Of a stretch of 64,000 nucleotides of DNA, positions 59,248 through 64,000 are shown one piece after another. A program made the translations under genes and the position numbers. The stretch comes from Rikenellaceae bacterium (GTDB lineage: Bacteria; Bacteroidota; Bacteroidia; Bacteroidales; Rikenellaceae). How positions within the stretch are numbered: position 1 is the first letter of the stretch; each line of letters begins with the position of its first letter. The notes below the pieces were generated by a model. The model made no database searches, had not been told where the DNA came from, and saw only the letters and a list, made by a program, of their open reading frames with translations. The DNA is taken from NCBI GenBank assembly GCA_015060065.1, contig SUZF01000006.1, positions 30,207 to 94,206 on the forward strand. The letters are read 5' to 3'.

Positions 59248-60744
59248 ATGAAGAGAGTATTTTTAATGTTGATTGCGTTGGTAACGGTTGTTGCTGTCTA
59301 TCCCTCCGAGGCGACACCGGCGCTCTGTCCGGAGCCGCAGAAGTATGATATTTCGCGCACGGAATACGTTCCCTACGAGACAGTGTCGATTGTGTGTGCG
59401 GATGTCGCAGCCTCGGATTGGGCAAAGCGTCATCTGAAACAGTGGTACGGGAAGTATGCGCCGAGGGTAAATGTGGCAACCGGAGATGTCGTTGCGATGG
59501 CTGACGAAGAGTATCGAATAGAGGTTGATTCCAAAGGTGCGAAGGTTACTGCAAAGAGCCTTCAAGGTGTTCGCTACGCACTATATACCTTGCGACAATT
59601 GGCTATTCCATCGCGAGGTACGGAGAAGGTCGAAGGATGGATTGTCCCCAAAGCCAAAATTGAGGATAAACCCGAAATGGAGTTCAGAGGGATTCATATC
59701 TGTTGGTTCCGCGAAAATAAAGTATGGGAGATTGAGAGACTTATTCGCCTTGCAGCATACTATAAACTTAATTATGCCGTTGTCGAGACTTGGGGTGCAT
59801 ACCAGAGCAAGGTTGCGCCTTGGTGGGGCTGGGATGAAGGCAAAATGACTATTAAGGAGGTGAAAAGGCTCAAAGCCTTGGCTGATGACCTCGGAATCAC
59901 GCTCATTCCTCAATTAAATGTGTTTGGTCACGCTTCATGTGCCAGAGTGGGAACAGGTAAGCACGCTGCTATTGATGTTCGCCCTGAATATCAGCCCTAT
60001 TTCGAGCCACTTGCAGGATGGAATTGGTGTCTGTCGAATCCTAAAACAAAAGAACTTCAAAAGGCATTGATAAAGGAGATGTACGAGGCATTTGGTTGTC
60101 CTCCATATTTCCATATCGGTTGTGATGAGGCTATTGTTCCGAGTTGCCCCGATTGTGTCGAGCGTTCCTACTCAACACTCTTTGTTGCACATGTGAAGGA
60201 GATTTCGGATTATGTGAAGAGCCTCGGAGCGCAGACTCTGATGTGGCACGATATGCTTATCGAAAGGGGCGACCCGCGATGGGAGGGATTGTATGCAAAA
60301 GGAACCAAGGAGACGGTCGCAATGCTTAACGAGTTGCCACGCGATATCATTATCTGCGATTGGTACTACCGTCAGCCTCGCACGGAGTATCCGAGTTTGG
60401 AGTATTTCAAGAATCTTGGCTTCGAGGTGTTGGCTTGTCCGTGGGATAAAAGGGACGGTACCATCGATTTGATTGCCAATGCACATAAAATCGGCATAAA
60501 GGGTGTTCTTGGTACATTGTGGCAGCACTACTACGGAAAGTGGATGGTTGATATCTACTTCGACGTTGCCAACCTGACTTGGAATCGCGATGCTTCGCTC
60601 AAAGTCTATGGTCGTAGTTCACACCGATTATACACGGTGCATACCCATCTGCGCCATGTCGGCTGGGATATGAAGTTGCGTAATCCGCAACATTTCGGGG
60701 TCTATTACGACGAAGTTCCGGTGGAGCCTTACCAACCATATTAG
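59248..60744 (+). CDS. Secreted GH20 family hydrolase (beta-hexosaminidase-like)
   Basis: 498 residues with a signal peptide (MKRVFLMLIALVTVVAVYPSEA). A GH20b-type N-terminal domain (about 25-145, SLQGVRYALYTLRQL) precedes the barrel, which starts MEFRGIHICWFRENKVWEI. The catalytic pair lies in YFHIGCDEAIVP near residue 290. GH20 enzymes use substrate-assisted catalysis to remove terminal GlcNAc/GalNAc, for example from mucin or chitobiose. No C-terminal accessory domain. Monocistronic with its own promoter. Confidence 0.9.
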   Translation: MKRVFLMLIALVTVVAVYPSEATPALCPEPQKYDISRTEYVPYETVSIVCADVAASDWAKRHLKQWYGKYAPRVNVATGDVVAMADEEYRIEVDSKGAKVTAKSLQGVRYALYTLRQLAIPSRGTEKVEGWIVPKAKIEDKPEMEFRGIHICWFRENKVWEIERLIRLAAYYKLNYAVVETWGAYQSKVAPWWGWDEGKMTIKEVKRLKALADDLGITLIPQLNVFGHASCARVGTGKHAAIDVRPEYQPYFEPLAGWNWCLSNPKTKELQKALIKEMYEAFGCPPYFHIGCDEAIVPSCPDCVERSYSTLFVAHVKEISDYVKSLGAQTLMWHDMLIERGDPRWEGLYAKGTKETVAMLNELPRDIIICDWYYRQPRTEYPSLEYFKNLGFEVLACPWDKRDGTIDLIANAHKIGIKGVLGTLWQHYYGKWMVDIYFDVANLTWNRDASLKVYGRSSHRLYTVHTHLRHVGWDMKLRNPQHFGVYYDEVPVEPYQPY

Positions 60745-60817
60745 AGGATAGAAAGTGGTTTAATTAAAATTTTTCATAAATATAACCAATCCGATACTAA
60801 CCTTTGCTAATTTTTGC

Positions 60818-60825
60818 TATCTTTG
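60818..60825 (+). promoter_or_regulatory. -7 box for phosphofructokinase
   Basis: TATCTTTG, 43 nt upstream of the ATG at 60869. Confidence 0.5.
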
Positions 60826-60868
60826 TGGCGGAAAATACAATTTTTAACCTATAAAACAGATAAACACA

Positions 60869-62101
60869 ATGAAAGAGGCTATTGCAATTCTTACCGGTGG
60901 CGGTCCGGCTCCGGGTATGAACACAGTTGTCGGCAGCGTTGCCAAGACCTTCCTGGCGAAGGGTTATCGCGTTATCGGTCTTCACCACGGTTATTCGGGT
61001 CTTTTCAACCCGACACCTCGTCACGAAGACCTCGATTTTGAGAAAGCTGACTACATCTTTAATCAGGGTGGTTCGTACCTTACGATGAGCCGTTTTAAGC
61101 CTACCGATAAGGATTTCGAGGAGAACTTCAACCTCTCATTCTTTACCGAGAATAATGTGAAATTGCTCGTAACCGTGGGTGGTGATGATACCGCTTCGAC
61201 TGCAAACCGTATTGCGAAGTTCCTCGAAGCAAAGAAGTATCCTATCGCAAATATCCACGTTCCGAAGACTATCGACAACGACCTTCCGTTGCCCGCGGGT
61301 ACTCCGACCTTCGGTTACCAGTCGGCAAAAGAGGGTGGTACGGTTATCGGTCGTGCCGTTTATAACGACGCACGCACTTCGGCTAACTGGTTTGTCGTAG
61401 CAGCTATGGGTCGCTCGGCAGGTCACCTTGCATTCGGTATCGGCTCGGCTTGCCACTATCCGATGATTGTCATCCCGGAGATGTTCAACAAGGCAGAGAT
61501 TACGGTCGAGAAGATTGTAAATCTTGTAGTGTCGTCGATTATCAAGCGCAAGATTATGGGTATTGACTATGGTGTTGCAATGATTTCGGAGGGTGTATTC
61601 CACGCTTTGAGCGATGAGGAGATTAAGAACTCCGGCATCAACTTCACCTACGATGACCACGGTCACCCCGAACTTGGTAAGGTGTCGAAGGCTCACATCT
61701 TCAATGAGTTGCTCGAAAAGAAACTGAAAACTCTCGGTATTAAGGTTAAGTCGCGTCCCGTAGAGATTGGTTACGAGGTGCGTTGCCAGACCCCGATTGC
61801 ATACGACTTGGTTTATTGCTCGGAACTCGGTATGGGCGTATATAAACTCTTCTCGGAGGGTAAAACCGGCTGCATGGTCTATATCTCGCAGGACGGCTTC
61901 GTATCGCCGCTCTACTTGAAGGACCTCCAAGATCCGACTACCGGCAAGATTCCTCCCCGTTTGGTAAATATCGAGTCGGATAAGATTCAGCAGGTTATCA
62001 ACAACTTGCTCCACTATGTAACCGAGGCTGACTATGAGGCAGCAAAGGCTTATGTGGCTAATCCGGAGGAGTTCGACTTCAAGAAGATTCTCAACTGGTA
62101 A
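60869..62101 (+). CDS. Phosphofructokinase, pyrophosphate-dependent type
   Basis: 410 residues. ILTGGGPAPGMNTVVG binds the phosphoryl donor. The decisive residues are VGGDDTASTA (Asp where ATP enzymes have Gly) and PKTIDNDLP (Lys where ATP enzymes have Gly). Both mark PPi-dependent PFKs. YDVAMISEG-like and GYEVRCQTPIAYDLV follow for sugar-phosphate binding. It phosphorylates fructose-6-phosphate reversibly with PPi in cytosolic glycolysis. Automatic pipelines may call it pfkA. It is followed by a strong terminator. Confidence 0.93.
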   Translation: MKEAIAILTGGGPAPGMNTVVGSVAKTFLAKGYRVIGLHHGYSGLFNPTPRHEDLDFEKADYIFNQGGSYLTMSRFKPTDKDFEENFNLSFFTENNVKLLVTVGGDDTASTANRIAKFLEAKKYPIANIHVPKTIDNDLPLPAGTPTFGYQSAKEGGTVIGRAVYNDARTSANWFVVAAMGRSAGHLAFGIGSACHYPMIVIPEMFNKAEITVEKIVNLVVSSIIKRKIMGIDYGVAMISEGVFHALSDEEIKNSGINFTYDDHGHPELGKVSKAHIFNELLEKKLKTLGIKVKSRPVEIGYEVRCQTPIAYDLVYCSELGMGVYKLFSEGKTGCMVYISQDGFVSPLYLKDLQDPTTGKIPPRLVNIESDKIQQVINNLLHYVTEADYEAAKAYVANPEEFDFKKILNW

Positions 62102-62115
62102 TCGATTTGATTCGT

Positions 62116-62157
62116 AAAAAAAAGACGAGGGGTTTTGCTAACCTTTCGTCTTTTTTT
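62116..62157 (+). terminator. Terminator after phosphofructokinase
   Basis: AAAAAAAGACGA pairs with TTCGTCTTTTTTT, with an inner GGTT/AACC stem. Confidence 0.85.
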
Positions 62158-62166
62158 GTACCTTTG
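62134..62166 (+). promoter_or_regulatory. Promoter of the PHP-domain gene
   Basis: TTTG (62134-62137), 21 nt, TACCTTTG (62159-62166), 33 nt before the ATG at 62200. The promoter lies within the preceding terminator. Confidence 0.65.
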
Positions 62167-62199
62167 TTTCATCGAATAACCTAAAACATTATTAGAGAT

Positions 62200-63411
62200 A
62201 TGAAAAAACTTATTTTTACCATTGCCGCATCTATGCTGGCTTTGGGCGTGTCGGCACAGTATTATGTCGATGCAGAGAATCCCGAAATGTTGCATATCGG
62301 TCAGCCACGGACACAGCAGAGAGTTGAGTTTAATGTTCCTCAAATCAATGGCTACAACGTCTATAAGGCGGATTTGCACACGCACTCCATCTTCTCGGAT
62401 GGCGATGTGTCGATTGGCCTGCGTATGAAGGAGGCTTGGGCTGATGGTCTGGATGTCTATGCCGTAACCGAGCATATGGAGTATCGTCCCCACGAGAAGA
62501 CTTTTATCAAGTGGTTGAAGGGTTATGTTCCCGAAGGTACGAAGGCGGTAAATAACAGCCTTGTGAGTAAGCCGGCAACCGAGGAGGGTATTAAGGTCGA
62601 TTTGAACGTGCCTTATCAGGAGGCGGTGAAGTCTGCCAAAAAATATGGATTGACGATTATTCCCGGTATCGAGGTCACTCGTACTCCCGAAACTGTGGGT
62701 CACTTCAACGCCCTCTTTATCAAGGATGCCAACACGATTTACGATGTTGATCCGGAGAAGGCTATTCGCAACGCTCGCAAGCAGGGAGCAATCATTATGC
62801 ACAACCATCCCGGATGGCGTCGTAAGGACCTCAATATGATTGAGTTCGAGCAGAAAGTCTATGATAAGGGACTGATTGACGGTGTCGAGATTATGAATGG
62901 CACGCAGTTCTACCCGAAAGTTATCGACCGCGCGAAGAAATATGGTCTGTTTATGACGGCTACGACCGATATCCACGCAACTACTGCCGAGTTGTATGCT
63001 TTGAATGGTTGCCACCGCAATATGACCTTCATCTTGGCGAAGGATAACTCGTTGGAGTCGTTGCGTGAGGCTATCGAGGCAAAGCGCACGTTGGCATACT
63101 CGTTTGGTACGGTTGCCGGTGACGAGCAGTTGTTGCGCGACCTCTTCGACGCATCGGTTAAGGTGGTAAATGTGTCGGCTTCGTCAAAACCGGGACGCTA
63201 CTATGTGATGTTTGAGAATGTTAGTTCGATTGATTTCTTGCTGCGCGTGGGCGAAACGGGCGAACTCGTAACCTTGAAGGGCGATTCGTCTATCTCGATT
63301 CGCGTGAAGGAGGAGGCGGGCACGATGCTGACCGTTGAGAATCTGTGGTGCGGTGCTGATAAGCATATCACTGTCGATCTCAAACCCGTCTTGAAATCGC
63401 TGAAAAAGTAA
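62200..63411 (+). CDS. Secreted PHP-domain phosphoesterase
   Basis: 403 residues with a signal peptide ending GVSAQ. The PHP metal-binding motifs are intact: KADLHTHSIFSDGDVS near residue 58, YAVTEHMEYRP near 87, TIIPGIEVTRTP, IIMHNHPGWRR and TTDIHAT. PHP proteins are metal-dependent phosphoesterases. Secreted Bacteroidetes members are uncharacterised. A C-terminal beta-domain (SSKPGRYYVMFENVSSIDFLLRV) of about 90 residues looks like a small accessory module. Monocistronic. Confidence 0.9.
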   Translation: MKKLIFTIAASMLALGVSAQYYVDAENPEMLHIGQPRTQQRVEFNVPQINGYNVYKADLHTHSIFSDGDVSIGLRMKEAWADGLDVYAVTEHMEYRPHEKTFIKWLKGYVPEGTKAVNNSLVSKPATEEGIKVDLNVPYQEAVKSAKKYGLTIIPGIEVTRTPETVGHFNALFIKDANTIYDVDPEKAIRNARKQGAIIMHNHPGWRRKDLNMIEFEQKVYDKGLIDGVEIMNGTQFYPKVIDRAKKYGLFMTATTDIHATTAELYALNGCHRNMTFILAKDNSLESLREAIEAKRTLAYSFGTVAGDEQLLRDLFDASVKVVNVSASSKPGRYYVMFENVSSIDFLLRVGETGELVTLKGDSSISIRVKEEAGTMLTVENLWCGADKHITVDLKPVLKSLKK

Positions 63412-63435
63412 GTGTAGAACACCTGTGATTGTAAT

Positions 63436-63480
63436 AACCGCTTCCCCTTTCGGTAGGGTAGGCGGTTGTTTTTTGTTTTT
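63436..63480 (+). terminator. Terminator after the PHP gene
   Basis: AACCGC...GCGGTT with an inner CCC/GGG stem, then TTTTTTGTTTTT. The TTTG of the next promoter falls in this T-tract. Confidence 0.85.
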
Positions 63481-63502
63481 TTAGAAATATTTTCTAATTT
63501 TG
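63472..63502 (+). promoter_or_regulatory. Promoter of the 6S-like RNA
   Basis: TTTG (63472-63475), 19 nt, TAATTTTG (63495-63502). Confidence 0.8.
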
Positions 63503-63507
63503 TGATG

Positions 63508-63726
63508 TCGAGTGAGTTGTTTCGCCCGGCAGACATATAACACGGAAAGTGTAAGTTTATTTCTTTACTTGTGAACGTAGGAAATTCAAAATGCCGAAGA
63601 GATAAGCCGAAATTTCTCACGTCAGCCCATTGGGTATGGCGTGGGCTGTTCGCTTATTTACGGCAACGGTTTCCTACGACCGACAAGTGTAAAATAAGTT
63701 TTCAGCACCACGCTTTCCTTTTTTTT
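63508..63726 (+). ncRNA. Long-hairpin noncoding RNA, 6S-like (Bacteroidales-1 type)
   Basis: An intergenic stretch of about 220 nt with its own perfect promoter and no ORF folds into one long interrupted hairpin. The closing stem GGAAAGTGT (63544-63552) pairs with ACGCTTTCC (63710-63718), followed directly by eight T. Further in are TTATT/AATAA, ACTTGT/ACAAGT and CGTAGGAAA/TTTCCTACG with internal loops. The apex has GATAAGC/GCTTATT and CAGCCC/GGGCTG. A rod with internal loops, promoter and terminator is the plan of 6S RNA, which traps RNA polymerase, and of the Bacteroidales-1 motif. Family assignment is inference from shape. Confidence 0.75.
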
Positions 63727-63810
63727 GTGCAAACATAAAAATACCACTATCGAGGTGCGGATGGTAATAAAATTTGAGAAGTTAATTATCAAACTTAAAT
63801 TTATGTTACT

Positions 63811-64000
63811 ATGAAAAAACTATTTCTTTTATTGGCAGCGGCAGGAATGATTTTTACCGCTTGCGAAAATTTCGGCACGGAGGATTCTCAACAGCCGTAT
63901 CTTGAATTTGACGGTGGCGAGGAGTTACTATCTCTTGATTTTCCGAGCGATGGGATGTCAGGAGAGGTTGTCACATTCAGCGCCAACTACGATTGGAGTG
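63811..64000 (+). CDS. Lipoprotein, 5' part only (window edge)
   Basis: ATG 63811 opens a frame running off the window: MKKLFLLLAAAGMIFTAC is a lipoprotein signal with lipobox IFTAC. It is followed by an acidic start and LSLDFPSDGMSGEVVTFSANYDW, the strand pattern that begins a BACON-like domain. It does not appear in the ORF track. 63 codons are visible. No clear TAnnTTTG lies between the ncRNA terminator and the start, so its promoter is uncertain. Confidence 0.8.
   Translation, partial: MKKLFLLLAAAGMIFTACENFGTEDSQQPYLEFDGGEELLSLDFPSDGMSGEVVTFSANYDWS

Overview
The window reads as a chromosomal segment of a gut Bacteroidales bacterium. The evidence is the many promoters with a TAnnTTTG -7 box, the SusC/SusD pair, fimbrillin-like, BACON and DUF5689 lipoproteins, GH3/GH20/GH127 hydrolases and near-absence of Shine-Dalgarno sequences. 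An Alistipes-like (Rikenellaceae) source is my guess; nothing here fixes the genus.

Layout. 1-437: 3'-truncated secreted NAGPA-type protein. 834-18968: one long co-directional cluster of two giant fimbrillin-like/FISUMP lipoproteins, a BACON lipoprotein, an endonuclease/exonuclease/phosphatase (EEP) lipoprotein, SusC, SusD and two BACON/DUF5689 lipoproteins, followed by a secreted MBL-fold hydrolase. It looks like a PUL without a glycosidase. 20228-24305 (minus): GH3, yajC, DUF1573, nusB. 24469-27209: HI0933-type flavoprotein, a methyltransferase-like remnant, cobalamin adenosyltransferase, DUF2795. 27330-27470: a 46-residue secreted peptide gene absent from the ORF track, divergent from GH127. 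27583-31901: GH127, DUF418, HAD. 31949-35565 (minus): an Oar-like TonB-dependent receptor behind an FMN riboswitch. 35640-37892: malQ. 38085-38158: tRNA-Met. 38304-38973: frameshifted K+ channel. 39011-41686: mscL and a carboxylase subunit with two tandem biotinyl domains. 41917-46459: BASS transporter, DUF486, an AT-richer SusD chimera, an SDR. 46468-50516 (minus): HAD and the dTDP-rhamnose operon rfbA-C-D-B. 50590-54235: three loci of G-rich repeats carrying variable, self-complementary hairpins, enclosing a lipoprotein gene with a G9 tract and a four-helix-bundle protein. 54297-56104: fabG and a membrane LytTR regulator. 56192-59064 (minus): a steroid/bile-acid reduction trio (5-alpha-reductase-like, OYE-type reductase, SDR). 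59248-63411: GH20, PPi-type phosphofructokinase, secreted PHP protein. 63508-63726: a self-contained 6S-like noncoding RNA. 63811-end: partial lipoprotein.

The most notable signals are (i) the hairpin repeats whose stems change sequence while pairing and linkers are kept, wrapped around a four-helix-bundle gene; (ii) an FMN riboswitch with a terminator directly in front of a TonB-dependent receptor, suggesting flavin import; (iii) the bile-acid/steroid reductase trio; (iv) the 6S-like RNA. All calls come from reading the sequence; no database search was run. Many ORF-track starts are TTG/GTG or upstream in-frame codons, and I corrected them where promoter position or signal peptide indicated.
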